A program made the position numbers and the translations under genes. From Hyaloscypha bicolor E (Eukaryota; Ascomycota; Leotiomycetes; Helotiales; Hyaloscyphaceae), in assembly GCF_002865645.1 (NCBI RefSeq), contig NW_020194512.1:2769183-2833182 (forward strand): DNA of 64,000 bases, read 5' to 3'. Below, one piece after another: positions 9,691-23,000 of this stretch. Numbering within the stretch: position 1 is the first letter of the stretch; the number at the start of each line of letters is the position of its first letter. The notes beneath the pieces were generated by a model. The model did no database searches. It saw only the letters and a program-made list of their open reading frames with translations, and was not told where the DNA came from.

Positions 9691-12102
9691 TAAATTAAGT
9701 AATAATATTATATAGGATTATATATATGGCTTATAGAATCTTTTAAAAGAATATTATATTATATTATATTTCATATAATATATAAAGAATTTAAAATAGA
9801 ATACAACTTATATAACTATAAATATAATATTAGATATAGGCTATAAAAACCTTTTTTGCTTATTAAAATATAGTATTTTATATATCTTTTATCTTTTTCT
9901 AAATAAATCTAGTAAATAAATTCTCTTATATTTTATATCTTTAAACTTTAGAATTATATTTAAATATAATAGAAACTCTATATTATAATCCCGGATTTCG
10001 AAAGCAAATTAATAGTTATAATAAAATAGAAAATAATAGTTATAGTAATATTTAATACTTTTAATAAGATAATTAATAATAGAGCTAAATTATAGTACTT
10101 TTCTAATTATAAATTAAGATTTTATAGAAAAATAACTAAAGAATAATAATAAATAGAATATAACTTTATATATTTATATAATAGAGATTTAAAACCCCTA
10201 AACTATAAAGCTTTTTTAATATACTACTTTTTTTAGTATATAAAAATAAATATTAGTAATATATTCTCTAGTTTTTATAAAATATAAAATAATTCCTATT
10301 TTATAATTAATAAAAAAATAAATTCAAATCTAGAAAAGCTAATCTATATTACTTCTATTAGTTTTTTTTAAATAAAGAATTCTTATATATTATTAAATTA
10401 ATTCTAAGAAAAAGCAAATATTAGCTTTTATATAGAATATATATTAAATAAGTTACTTTAAACAAACTCTAATTTTAAATCTATAATTAGTTTCAAATAT
10501 CTCATTTTATAGTCTTTATTTCCGAAAACATAATATAAGCCCTAATTCTTAATAAGCTATTAGATTCTATATAAATAGTTATTAATACTTTAATTTACTT
10601 TAGTTATTCTATTTATTTTTATATCTAGACTATATTAGAAACTAGATAATAATATCTAAATATATTTTAAAAATATAATTTCTCGACTAGCTTTATTATA
10701 TAATTATTAGTTAATATAAGAAATACTTTAATAATTATAATAGAATTATATATAATATTCTTATAATTTCTTTATAAGTTTTTAGTATATCTCTAAAAAA
10801 AGATAATAGCCTATATTATATTTATATTTAGTAAAAAAGAAATTCTAATTTATTAAATTAAAAAATACTAATAAATTTAATATAAAATAGTAATACTATT
10901 AAGATATTAATACTATTTTTTAGCCGAGTCTAATCTGGGGCTTAATAGAAATCTATTAGCTAATTCAAAATCTTTTCGAATTTTATTATATAATTCTAAA
11001 ACGAAATATAATTTCTAAGAACTAGAAAAATATTTGGAATTTTGTTTTTTTATTTCTAAAAGAAGTCTTATTCTTTTAAAATAAGATTAATTAATTCATT
11101 TAGTAAATCTCTTTTTTTTATATAATATTTATATATTAATTTTAATAAAAAAGAAATTCTTATATTTCAAATTAAGTTAATACTAATTCTTTTTAATATA
11201 AGTTAGATATTTATTATTATAAAAGTTATATTTCGTTTTTAATCTTTTATTTATAAATATATTTATAGTTAATTAGTTTTATACTATTTTTATTATAATT
11301 AAAAAGAATATAAATTACGAAATCTTTTAATTTCCTTATAATTATATCTAGCTTAATACTAGTATAATATAATTCAAATAGAGTTTTTTCTCTAAAAATA
11401 ATATTTAGAATTAAAAATAGTTTTAAAAACAAATATAAGCTTTTATTTTAATAAAATAATATTTTAAAAGTATTTTTAAGCTATTTTAGTATAGCTTTAT
11501 AGCTAGTAAATATATTTCTATAAAAGAATTTCGAATCTAATAATATTACTAATTTCTATATATTATATTTAATATTCTAATAGTTTTCTAAATATTATTT
11601 ATTTTTATTATATAATCTTTTTAATATAATTTATATATTTATATTACTTTTATAAGATATATAAAATATATAAAATTAGTAAAAATAATTCTTTATATAT
11701 TAGAAAAACATTATAAAAGCTATTTATAAAACTAAGCTATATTAATATAATTAATATATATATAAAACTCGGCCTTAATATTTTATATAACTTATATAGT
11801 ATTTAATAAAGCTTTTAAGCTAGTTTTAAGTATTTTAGAATATAAGGTTTTAAAAATTAGTTCTAATTTAAAAACTAGATTTATATTAATATATTTACTA
11901 ATTATTAAAAGTCTTAGTAATTTATTATATATTTCTAATAAAAGATTATCTAAATATAATATTAAAGTAATTATTATTCTAATAATATATTAATATTTAA
12001 TAGAAATATAATTAATAAAATTTACTAGATATATTAAAAGATCTATTAATAAAGAATTCGGGATCCTAAATATATATATTATATTAAAAAGTAAAATAAT
12101 AT
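9691..12102. other. heavily RIP-mutated AT-rich DNA, unassigned
   Basis: Almost no CpA or TpG remains. Minus-strand frames with stops read as Gln give long protein-like stretches (for example around 10500-11100 and 11550-12100), so this is probably the remains of one or more mobile elements. None of the motifs I know for reverse transcriptase, integrase or transposase could be read. LTR-1 is inserted at its right edge. Confidence 0.4.
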
Positions 12103-12107
12103 TATTA

Positions 12108-12405
12108 TATAATATATATAGAATTGCATGTAACTTAAGGGCATATAACGAACCTCGAATATTGCGGGTGTCGATTAGGGAGATTAAAGGCCCTTTAATA
12201 TTATAACTAACTACTATTTATATTATAAGTATTAGGCTTATAAATTACTAATTATATATATATTATTAGAGCCTTCTATTTAAAGGGGGTTTTCCTGAAC
12301 CTTATAGGAGGAACAGAGATTAGCTCTGTACTGAATTTAATACTATAGTTTTATAATATACTAATTTATTCTATTATCTTATTGCCTACTAATAAATACC
12401 TTATA
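12108..12405 (+). repeat. 5' LTR of LTR-1
   Basis: 298 bp, ends TATAAT...CCTTATA (TGTAAT...CCTTACA before RIP is likely). It retains more G and C than its partner, for example GAATTGCATG near the start. Confidence 0.92.
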
Positions 12406-12419
12406 AGCTAATCTCTCTA

Positions 12420-13790
12420 CTCTTAAAGGAGGTAGTTCGATAAGTAATTATATCTCAAAATCTGTGAAATATATAATTCCTCGCCGGAGCTATTTCTATA
12501 GAGGAAGTCGACCAGATTAACCCCAATACAGGTAATGGTAAAGGCTCGTCTAATACTTTTAACAGGGCCCTTTAGGAGCCTCCGAAAGCCAGTAATAATA
12601 ACAGAAATAATTCCGGCAATAATTAAGACACTAAGATTAATGCCCAAATTACTGCCGCCCAAGTTACAGAATAGAGATTGTATACTAATATTAAAGCGCT
12701 CTAATAAAAGCAAGAATTAGTAGATATAATTAACTAATATATCCTATAGTTAAAGTAATATAAGGGTGCCTTCAGAAATACTTTGCGGTTTACTATATCT
12801 TATAGAAACTCTATTCGAGCTACTATATAATGTCCTGAAAATATATTTGGACTGAGAGAAGCTTCTCAAGGTCCGAACGCCTGACTTATATTATAGAAAG
12901 TCCCTTAAAAAATAGAGAATATTTATATCTTTCTGGAAGGCAGTCTTTAGGATCTAATCTTGAACTTATAATAGACACTTTTCTAGAGTTAACTCTACTA
13001 TAAGTGCCTTTAGGGACGAACTTTATAATATTTGGAAGGCTATAATAAAGTAAAGCCTACTATTATATAAGGTTTATTAGAAGCGATTTAAGGCCTATTT
13101 GGCTAATATACTCTAAGTACCTTAAACCCGTTAATAAAATACCTTTAAGGAGCTCCGAGATCTTTATTAGAAGAATAGTGAGATAATTGCCGAATTATAT
13201 ACTCAGATAATTAGTCTCAAAGTTAACTAGAACCTATATCCTAAAAGGAACCGGATCCGAACTCTCGATACTACTTTATCTAACTATAAGACTTATTAGA
13301 TACTTATATCTATTTTCTTAGAAAATAAGGCAGTATCTATTTCCGAGTGGCTTAAGAAAGCTTAGAAAGCAGAATATACTACTTACTCTAAATTAAGGAA
13401 AGTAAAGGCGGGGAAGTCTAATAAAAGTAATTCTGCCTCTAAGAACTCTAATTTAGCAAATTCTAATTTATAAAGCTATTAAAAAAAAAAGAATAAGTTC
13501 CGAAAATTATATAAGAAATCCTTAGATAGTATTTTGGTCCCTTTAAAGCCTTAATAGAGTATTAGTTCCACTTCAGATATAGTTTATTAGACTTATAGAC
13601 AGAAAAAATACTTCTTAGAAAGTGTAAAGTATTTCAAGTATACTAAATAGACTCGGTAGAACCCTAATAAAGCCAAAACTATAAAAGAGTTAAGGCATTT
13701 ATAGAAGCAGATTAATGCTATTACTATAGAGGAGCGCTCTAGAGGAAACCCTTCTAAGAAATAGGGAAAAGAGAAGGTTAAATCTTGAAT
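12420..13790 (+). pseudogene. gag of LTR-1, decayed
   Basis: With stops read as Gln the plus strand gives a Gln/Asn-rich capsid-like protein. Near its C-terminus lies a decayed CCHC zinc knuckle (about 13625-13672, reading KYFKYTKQTRQNPNKA, where Cys codons TGT have become TAT). Such proteins build the virus-like particle and bind the element's RNA. A basic tail ends at about 13790. The start codon and the exact frame boundary with pol cannot be placed. Confidence 0.75.
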
Positions 13791-13799
13791 ATTAATAAT

Positions 13800-16700
13800 T
13801 TTAGCTATAATAAAAAAGGCGTATTATTTTATATAACTATTTAAATAAGATTAATATAGCTAGAAGTAGATACCTTAGAGATATAGAGCGGATTTAGTAA
13901 TACCGGATTAGACTGCAACTTCCTTAATAATAATTGGGCTTAAAGCTAGAGCTTTACCGCCTTAGTTAAATATAATTAAGAATTTATAATCTTTTATAGA
14001 AATAGATTTAAGGTCTATTAAATCTATAATCTTAAGGTATTTATTATAGATAATTATAGCAAAACGCGTTTTTTTAAGTTCCGGTTCTATAGATATAAAA
14101 ACGTTAGCTTTTATAGCCTTATTTTTAGTATAGAATTCTATAAAGTAACTCTTATATAATATATAGATTATATTAAGAAATAATAGATATATATATCTAT
14201 ATAGCCTAATAATATTAAAATTCTAATACTAAAAGAATTCGGTAAGAAGCTTAACCGGTATTCTAAACTAGTATCTTAAGTTTTATTTTTAACTAAAGGC
14301 AAATATAACTATTCTAGATAGTAGGCTTTATATATTTGTAATAGTTACTAGATCTTTACTTTATTATATAGTTCTAGTAATACTAAATAGAAGTTTTTAA
14401 TATAGCAAATTAATACCTTCTGGAAAGGGGCTTTAAAGGTATCTATCTACTTCCGAAATAATAAATATAAAAACTTCTTAGAGGTTTTTAACTCTAATAA
14501 AGCTTCGGAACTTTCTAATTTTGGTAGTATTAAATACTCTATTAATATAGATAGTATAGTTCTATATAGGCCTTTATATAATCTATTAGAGATCTAACTA
14601 GAAGTATTATATCTATATTTATAAAATGCACTTTATAAATATTAGATAAGGCCTAATAAAAGTCTAATAGGGGCGCCTATTCTTTTTATTCCTAAGAAGA
14701 ATAGAGGGCTATATCTTTATATTAATTATTATAAACTTAATTAAATTATAATTAAGAATCGGTATCCGCTTTCTCTTATTAATAAAACTCTTAACCGGCT
14801 CCGAAAAGCTAAGATCTTTATAAAGCTGAATTTTAAAGATATATATTATCGAATAAGAATTTATAAAGAATATAAATAAAAGACGGCTTTTAGGACCTGC
14901 TATAGCTATTTTAAATATCTTATAATATCTTTTAGGCTAGCTAATATACTAGCTATATTTCAAGTATATATTAATATTATACTTATAGAACTTCTAAATT
15001 ATTTTATAGTTATTTATTTAGATAATATTTTTATTTACTTCCGAAATAAAGGTAAATACTATAATTACATTTACTAGATACTTACTAGGCTATATAAAAA
15101 TAACCTATTTTATAAACTTAGTAAATATAAGTTTAATATTAAGGAAGTCGAATTTCTGGGCTTCTTTATTAAAATAGAAGATATTTATATAAATCCTAAA
15201 CGGATCCGTAATATTATTAAATAGCCAGAACTAGAATTATTCTATAATATTCAAATATTTTTTGGATTTACTAATTTCTATTACAGATTTATCTACTATT
15301 ACTTTCAGGTAACTATAGGCTTAATAGATCTCTTAAAAAAAATGGAAAAGAGCCGGAAATCCGGTTCCTTTATATAGACAGATAAAGTAGCTAAAAGCTT
15401 TAAGACTTTAAAAAAAGCTTTTACTATAATACCTATTCTAATCTATTTTAACCCTTCTAAAAAAATTTATATTAAAACCGATATATTGAAATTTATAATT
15501 ACTAGTACTATTTTATAATAAATTAATTCTAATAATAGCCTAAAAAAATACTAGTATCTAGTAGTATTCTAGTTCCGGAAACTTTCCGGAGCCGAATATA
15601 ACTATAGTATCTATAATAGAAAGCTGCTTATAATTATTAAAGCCTTTAAGTATTAGTACTATTACTTTAAAAGGTTCAGATTTATAATTGAGGTTATTAT
15701 AGACTATAATAATCTCCGATATTTTATAGAAATAAAATATCTAGAAAGCCGTTAAATATATTAGGTAATATACTTTATAATATATAATTTTAATATTATT
15801 TATTATAGAGGCACCTTAAATCTAGCAGACGGATCTAGTAGAAGACCTAATTATAAAAAAGGTTCTATTAATATAAATTGGCTTCCGATCTTTTAGAATA
15901 AGTTAAAGGAAGCTTTTATAGTTATAATTTAGAGATTCTTATAGATATCTAAAAAGTTCCCTCTTTAAAATAAGTATTATTTAATATTTACTATATCTAT
16001 AATAGTTAAAGAGAAATATTTACTATAAGACAAGTAAATAAATTATCTTATAGATCTCTTAATTATAAAATTAGTTAAGAAATAAAGTATAGGGAAATGC
16101 CTTAAAGGCTTTACTATTATAGCTAAAATAATAGAAATATTTATAACTATATTACTTAATAGAACTAAAGACTTTTCAGTTCCCCGAGTTTTTAAATTAG
16201 ATAGTTATAAATATCTAATTTTTTATATATAAATATATATGGCTACTAAAAGAGCTATAGTACTAGCCCCTCTATCTGAATTTCTTCTGGATATTATTCA
16301 GATAGCTTAGAGAAATAATTCTCGATATTAGAATATTATAAAATAAAGGCTTAGTAAAAAAAATACTAAAAGAAAAGAAATCTAGAAAAATAATTCGGGC
16401 CTATTTAAATACTATTCCAGAATTATTATATCTAATAATTTCGCTTTATATTAAGAAATTATAAAGCTTTATTATAATAATCTAATAGCCGGATATTATA
16501 AAATAGAAAAGACTTTTAAGCTTCTTAGAAGGTCTTAATATTAGAAGAATATAGAAGGAAATATTTATAATTATTATTAAGAATATAATATTTACTAGAA
16601 AGTTAAGATAAAGAAGTATTTACTATATAGTTTGCTTAATAGTTTACTATAGCCTAAAAGATTCTGGAGTAAAATCTTTATAGATTTTATTATAGATCTA

Positions 16701-18247
16701 CTACTATATAAAAATCCGATAGAAGATTCCGATTTTAATATAATTCTTATAGTTATTAACTAGTACTCTAAAATAGCAAGATATATTATATATTATAAAA
16801 CTATTAATTCTTCGGAGCTTACTAAAATTATATAGAAATATATTTTTTTAATCTTTAGCTTTTCTAATAGAATTATTTCCAATTAAGAAACGGTATTTAC
16901 TAGCTAGTTCTAGTTCGCTTTCTATTTCTATTTAATATATAAATAGTATTTAAATATAGCTTACTATTTTTAGATAAATAATTAGATAGAAAAGCAAAAC
17001 CAAGTCCTGAAATATTATCTGAAATATTATTATAATATCTAAAAGAATAACTAGTTTAAAAAGTTATCTTTTATAAAATTTATATATAATAACTTAAAAT
17101 ATTAGATTTTATAAGATATATCTTTCTATATATATTACGGATATTACCCTTAATTTCTATAGAATTCTGAGAATAGAATTATAGGAAAGATACTAGCTAT
17201 ATATAAAAGACTAGAAATTCTTAAAGTAAAGTAGAAAAAACTCGAGAATTTATAGTATTATATATAAAATAATCGGGAAATCTACTATAATAGATACCGG
17301 TTAGCTAAATACTACTTTAAAGAAGTCTAGATAATACTATTAATAAAGAATATTAAACTTAAAGTAGAAAAGCTTAAGCTAAAATTTATAAATCTATTTA
17401 GAATTCTTAAATATATTAGTAATTTGGTATATAAATTAGAACTATTAAATATATATAATTATTTATATCTAACTTTCTATATTTCTCTCTTTAAAGAGTA
17501 TATAGTAAAAAAGAGTTAGAAGCTATATTTATATTTTTCCGGAAAACTTCCGGAATTAGTAAATAATAATAAAAAATAAAAATAAAAAATAAAAGCTATT
17601 ATTAATTACTAATAAAATAATAGAAGTAAGAAGTAATAGTATTTAATTAAATAGAAAGCCTAGCCTAAAGATTATAATATCTAGTTATCTGCTTTTTCTA
17701 ACCTTAAAAATTCCAAGAAACTTCTGAAATTATATAACTGAAACTATAGCTTAAAATCCGAAACTACTTTTTAATAATCTCTTAAAATTAAAAAGAATTC
17801 TGAACTATTAAGAAAAAGGCTATTTAAAAGAAAGAAAAAATCTAGATAGCTAAGAAAAGGCCCGGAATAGTAATAGAAATACTCTTTTTCTAGGTTTTTT
17901 TACTTATAAAGGTTTTCTAGAGTTTTATTAAAACTTATAAAAATTATATTTAAATTATTAGAAAAAGATTTAGAATTAAAAAAGATTTATTATAGATAAA
18001 CTAGCTATAGATATTTTAAATAAATAAACTCTAATTTCTATAAATTTCTAATTTCTAAAATAAGAATATTAAATACCGGCCCTATTTAGAACTTAATAAA
18101 GAATTAGCTAATACTCTCCGGAATTCACTTATCTTTTAATAAAATATAGTTATATTATAATAATATTAGTATTAAGAATATTAAAAGAAGTAAGTAAGGA
18201 ACTTATAATAGCTATATATATTTTATAGAAGGCCCGAACTTCTAAAG
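13800..18247 (+). pseudogene. pol of LTR-1 (RT, RNase H, integrase, chromodomain), decayed
   Basis: Landmarks in order: RT begins near 14650 (GAPILFIPKKNRGLYLYINY); the YLDD active site reads IYLDNIFIYF near 15015-15045; FFGFTNFYYRFI lies at about 15255-15290. RNase H has TDILKFIITSTI near 15480 and RGTLNLADGSSRRP near 15805. The integrase zinc region and core run from about 16460, with AGYYKIEKTFKLLRR (HPGIERTLELLRR type), FIDFIIDLL with the first Asp at about 16680, and QIEKQNQVLKYYL (QTERVNQTLEQYL type) near 16985. A chromodomain-like segment follows at about 17530-17730, then a long basic C-terminal tail. Dozens of TAA/TAG codons sit where Gln is expected. The encoded enzyme copied element RNA to DNA and inserted it; chromodomain integrases target heterochromatin. 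Confidence 0.88.
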
Positions 18248-18257
18248 TTCTTAAAAA

Positions 18258-19244
18258 CTTTATATAAGATTTATCATAATATGAATTATTTTTTATTATG
18301 ATAATTAATCCAAAAATTTTGATCTTTCTATAATATTCGAAGCCTTAAAGAAAGGCAGAATTATTTCGTCTATTATTATGATAAATCCAACTCATAAGAT
18401 TTCTATTCAAAAAAAGATATATAAATCCATAAATGATTAAGAAATTTCTTTATGATATTATAGATAGAAATTTTATAATTGGAATAATGGCTCGAATAAT
18501 GGCTCTAATAATTCATCAGATAATGATCATGAAATTCATGATTATTATATTATGAATATCGATAAACCCTGGATAAAAAAAAAAAAAAAAAAAAAAAAAA
18601 CATATCCATAATTTAGACTATCTAACTAATAATAAGAATCTTGAATATACAACAACTCAGTACAATCAAAGGTCGAAAAATATTTGAAATAGATGATATA
18701 ATTGTAATATATAATTATCTTTCTAACGAAATTAACTTACAAACACCTGTAAATAGTTTCTCATTAGAAAAAACTTCATTTCTTTTAGAATATCTCAACC
18801 TTTTTTTTTTTTTTTTTTTTGCTTTTTTCAAATTATTGATATTATTTTATTCTCTTACACAACGGAAAAGAAACTTACCGAAGCTAAAATCTTTAGATAT
18901 ATTTTCAACCTTAATAATATATTTTATATTCCACAAGAACACAAAAAACACTATAATACATTTTTTTTCCAGAATTCTTATTATATTTCTAGAACATGTA
19001 ATTCTCATATTTTTTTTTTTGCGTTGTTCTTTTTTGTTTTTTTTGCAGAATAATAAAATATATTAGACAATTATATTAGAAGCTAAAGAAGTTTACTAAA
19101 TTAATTATAGATTTGAGATACCCTTATTTAATTGGTTTTATTAACTCGCTTGTTTGTTGATGCAGAGAGCTCTAATACCCTACATTAATAGTATTATTTT
19201 GATTATGTAAAAAACGAATTAATAAATATATACGTTTCAAGAAA
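18258..19244. other. AT-rich island that escaped RIP, inside LTR-1
   Basis: CpA and TpG are common here, although RIP-stripped DNA lies on both sides. Notable content: a palindrome TTATCATAAT...ATTATGATAA near 18271-18304; runs of about 27 A (18574-18600) and about 18 T (near 18802-18820); a protein-like stretch with tandem NNGS followed by SSDNDHEIHDYYIMNIDKPW (about 18485-18575); and a 141-codon stop-free frame from a TTG at 18641 (poly-Phe, then hydrophobic) with no ATG. A 10-bp direct repeat TTCTTAAAAA lies at both edges (18248-18257 and 19245-19254) and may be a target duplication. I infer an insertion that came after RIP, or a single-copy stretch; the origin (mitochondrial, plasmid or viral) is unknown. 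Confidence 0.5.
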
Positions 19245-19254
19245 TTCTTAAAAA

Positions 19255-20235
19255 ATTATAATACTATTTTTCTAGTTAATAGTAAGCCTCTATAAGTAGA
19301 AAGAAATAGAAATTAGATTAGCTTTAATAGAATAAAGCTAAAGAACTTACTAATATATTTAAGATCTTAGAACCTCTAATATAAGGATATAATTTACTGT
19401 TTATCATGAGATTATAATATATAAGGTAAAAATTAATAAATAAATACTTGAAAGATAAATATTTTAATATTGATAGTAAATAGAAATATAAGGTAAAGTC
19501 TTTAATAAATATTACTAAATAAATAATTAAGCCAGTAACAGAGAAATGAAATTATAGGGAATTACATTAAAAATTAATATAAAGAAGACTTAATAAATCG
19601 CAGAAGAGAGGCTAGAAGCAATAATAGAAAAAAAAGATTTTATAATATATAATTATTGTAGAAGGCAGATAATAGAAAAGTATATTAATATATATAGAAA
19701 GAAAGAGAGTATATGTAATATAGAGGTTCTTTTATAGAGAAACTACCTGAATTAACTACCAGTTTTCGAGCTAATTCTAATCGGAAATTAGTATAACCGA
19801 TTAATATATACTTCTAGAAGCCCGTAAATAATCCTAGAACTTAGAAACATTTATATAGGTTTCTTATATAAATTTATTAAATTCTTTCTATATAGCTATT
19901 TAGATTATTCTAATATAAGATCTAATAGATAGTATTAATTTTTTATAGGATAGCGCCTTAGTACTTTAGATTAGCTAATTAGAATACTCAGATCCTAAAT
20001 AAAATTGCAATTACCGGCTAGCCCCTATATCTAGGGTATAATTACCCTTCCTTCTCGCTTACTTAGCTCTAATCTAATTAGACGACGATTTTTATATCTA
20101 TTACCCAGATTATATTAGTAAACCCACCTTTCAAAATACTAGAAGTTTACCTCAATTAAATATATAATTAATTGAATATTTTACCAGAATAAATTAATAG
20201 ATCTTGGGAATAAGATTCTAGAAGGGGGATATAGT
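19255..20235 (+). other. 3' non-coding part of LTR-1 with polypurine tract
   Basis: RIP-mutated again from about 19255. There is no readable domain. It ends with the polypurine tract GAAGGGGGA (20221-20229) that primes plus-strand DNA synthesis. Confidence 0.6.
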
Positions 20236-20533
20236 TATAATATATATAGAATTATATATAACTTAAGAATATATAATAAATCTCGGATATTACAGATATT
20301 AATTAGGGAGATTAAAGGCCCTTTAATATTATAACTAACTACTATTTATATTATAAGTATTAGGCTTATAAATTACTAATTATATATATATTATCGGGGC
20401 CTTCTATTTAGAGGGGGTTTCCCTGAACTTTATAGAAGGGACAGAAATTAGTTCTATACTGAATTTAATACTATAGTTTTATAATATATTAATTTATTCT
20501 ATTATCTTATTACCTACTAATAAATACCTTATA
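20236..20533 (+). repeat. 3' LTR of LTR-1
   Basis: 298 bp, same length as the 5' LTR. It is more strongly RIP-mutated at the left end, where the GCATG region reads TATAT. Confidence 0.92.
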
Positions 20534-20538
20534 TATTA

Positions 20539-20809
20539 GTAAAATAATAGTAAATAAATTAAAAGAATACTTGGAAATAAAAAGCTAAAAATACTATTTT
20601 TATTATTTTATAAAAGTTATAGATCTTTTTAGATTTATATAGAAGTTTTATATATAATATTTTAATATTTATATTATTTCTTTTATTTAGAAAAATAAAT
20701 AAATATAGCTTAAATATATTTTTTTAAAAAAAACTTTTTAAATTTAATATTAGTTAAGTTTTTATATTCTAATAATCTAAAGTTTTTTTTCTTTTTACTA
20801 ATTATTAGT
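20539..20809. other. spacer between LTR-1 and LTR-2
   Basis: About 270 bp of RIP-mutated AT-rich DNA; nothing recognisable. Confidence 0.5.
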
Positions 20810-20814
20810 TAATA

Positions 20815-21049
20815 TTATAATTCCCAGATATTTCCTAGATATATATAATATAGCTATTTTACTAAAGAAATATACTTGAAATATATTAGAGATATTTAAA
20901 AGACTAAGCTTTTTTAAAACTAATATATTATAGAATATATATATTTTCTTATAGCCTTCTATATTCTAGTTTTCTTTTCCTTAGCTTTAAATTATTTTTA
21001 TAAGAGACCTTTTATCTTGCTTTCTAAGCCCTAAATACTATATTTATAA
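20815..21049 (+). repeat. 5' LTR of LTR-2
   Basis: 235 bp, starting TTATAATTCCCAGATAT. It matches 48294-48540 directly and both LTRs of LTR-5 in reverse complement. Confidence 0.87.
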
Positions 21050-21099
21050 TAGTATTTAAAGCTTACTTTTTTTAATTCTATAAAGAATTTTAAATAAAC

Positions 21100-23000
21100 T
21101 AATTTAAAACTATTAGAAATATAAGTATTACTAAAATAATAGAACCTCAAAAATATAAATAATAAACTTTAAAATAATAAAAGCAAAAAGCTTTAGAATT
21201 TTTAGAGGAATTAGATATTTATATTTTTATAAATATATATTAATAATATATTAAAAACTTTTCTAAAAACCCGAAAATTAAAGAATCTCAAATAAAAGCT
21301 ATTTTTTAATTAAATTCTAGAATAATAAATACCTATAAGCTAGTAATTTAACTATTATTCTCAAGCCCTATTCTATAACCTTATAGGCCCTATATATATA
21401 TTAGTAATAAGATTACTAAAAAGAATATAATAAAGAAAAAATATAATAGATTAATTTTCTAGAATATAATATAATCCGGAATAATATTAATTTCTTTTAA
21501 GGCTTTTATTAGTTTAGGTTATTTTATTAATAGCTTTTCTTGAACTAAATACCTTATTAATATTTCTAGAGATTTTTTAAATAAATTTATAAAAGAAAAG
21601 GCTTTCCTTTTTATTAAAAAGCTCCTATATACTAATTAGCTTATTACTATTAAAAAACTATATAAATAGGCTAAAAAAGCTAATTACTTGCTTTTAGATA
21701 TTAATTTAATTTTTACTAGCTATTAGAAAAATCTCAAAAAGACAATTTTATATAAAATAAGTTATAAAGATATTAAGGGCCTTTTTAAAAAAAATACTAA
21801 ACTCTATAATACTAAACATGAAAATAATATTAAATATTATATAGCTATAATAAATTAGCTTATAATAGCTCTAGCTACTTTTACTCTATTTACTTCTACT
21901 ATTCCTATAATTCCGGCTATTTCGAATCTTTTTTTAAAAGAATTCCGAATTATCTTTTACTTATTTCTATCTAGAATTCCCTATATTTTATACTTTTTTT
22001 AGAAATACTAGAATTATTAAGCTCTTAGATTTAATTCTTTTTATTAAAGATTATACTATTTTTAATAACTAGCTAGTTTAAATTAAAAATAAGCTATAAG
22101 AAAATACTAATTTATATTTTTTAAAGAATCTTAAAATTATTTATATTTCTAGTAAACTTATAAATAGTACTCTTTCCCTAACTAATTCTTATATAAATAA
22201 AAATAAATCGAATTAGTATTATTAGCTCTTAGAATTATACTTTTATCTAAAGAAGTTATATTCTAATTAAATATTTTAGGAATTTTATATTCTTTTCTTA
22301 TAACTATTTATAAAAGGTAATATTAGTTTTAAGATATTAAATATAAATTAAATAAAAAGCTTTTACTAAAGCTTTAGGAATTAATATATATATATTATAA
22401 TTCTTCTATTAATACTACTTACTTTACTTAATATAATATTACTAATAATTAATAAATTAAGGCTATATATAAGAAGATTAAAAAATATAAAAGAATAAAA
22501 GCTATTTTAGCCAAGTTTATTTCTAGTACTATATTCTCTTATATTTCTAAAAAAATATATTTCTAAAAAGAAACTTAAAAAGCTTATATTAATTACTTTT
22601 ATTAAATATATATCTTTTTATAAATATAAGTAATATCTTATAAAAACCAAAAATCTTTTAATTATTAAATGCTTTAATTATAACGAGTTTAGCTATTATA
22701 TTTATTATTATTCGGTTAAATATAATAAGGAAATTAAAGTAGCTCTTTCTAGAATTAAGCCAGGTTTAGTTCTTATTTTATTAGAATATCTAGTTTCTAT
22801 TCTAGTAAAATATTTAGAGAATTCGAGCTTTAATTCTAATATAAAACCAGAAAACAAGTATTTCTAAAGAAAGTCTTTATTTTAGAGGCTTATAATATAA
22901 ATTTGGTAAAAATTAACTTAATTTATTTAATAAAAGGAAATACTCTTATAATATTCTATATTATTAGTATAAATAGATTAGAAATTAAGTGTTTTTCCTT
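21100..23000 (+). pseudogene. gag region of LTR-2, decayed
   Basis: Plus-strand frames with stops read as Gln give a capsid-like sequence. A zinc knuckle lies at about 22667-22715, reading KCFNYNEFSYYIYYYSVKY; restoring TGT, GGC and CAT by the RIP rule gives the CCHC spacing C-x2-C-x4-H-x4-C. There are many stops, and the start is not determinable. It would have packaged element RNA. Confidence 0.72.

Larger units (their letters stand above)
12108..20533 (+). mobile_element. LTR-1: Ty3/Gypsy chromovirus, 8.4 kb, complete but RIP-dead
   Basis: Bounded by two 298-bp LTRs (12108-12405 and 20236-20533) and flanked by a perfect 5-bp target duplication TATTA (12103-12107 and 20534-20538). A polypurine tract GAAGGGGGA (20221-20229) lies just before the 3' LTR and fixes the orientation as plus. 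Gag and pol follow in the usual order, RT - RNase H - integrase - chromodomain, which is the Ty3/Gypsy order. Differences between the LTRs are essentially C/T and G/A, so RIP rather than age drives their divergence. The region after pol holds an island that has not been RIP-mutated (about 18258-19244), which makes the element longer than usual. Confidence 0.92.

Noticed and set aside
12423..12720. ORFs at 12423-12713 (minus) and 12535-12720 (plus)
   Set aside because: They lie in the gag region of LTR-1 but out of its frame, or are short pieces of it.
18641..19066. 141-codon open frame in the unRIPed island
   Set aside because: It starts at TTG, includes a poly-Phe run made by a T homopolymer, and has no ATG or visible splice acceptor. 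It is described as part of the island, not as a gene.
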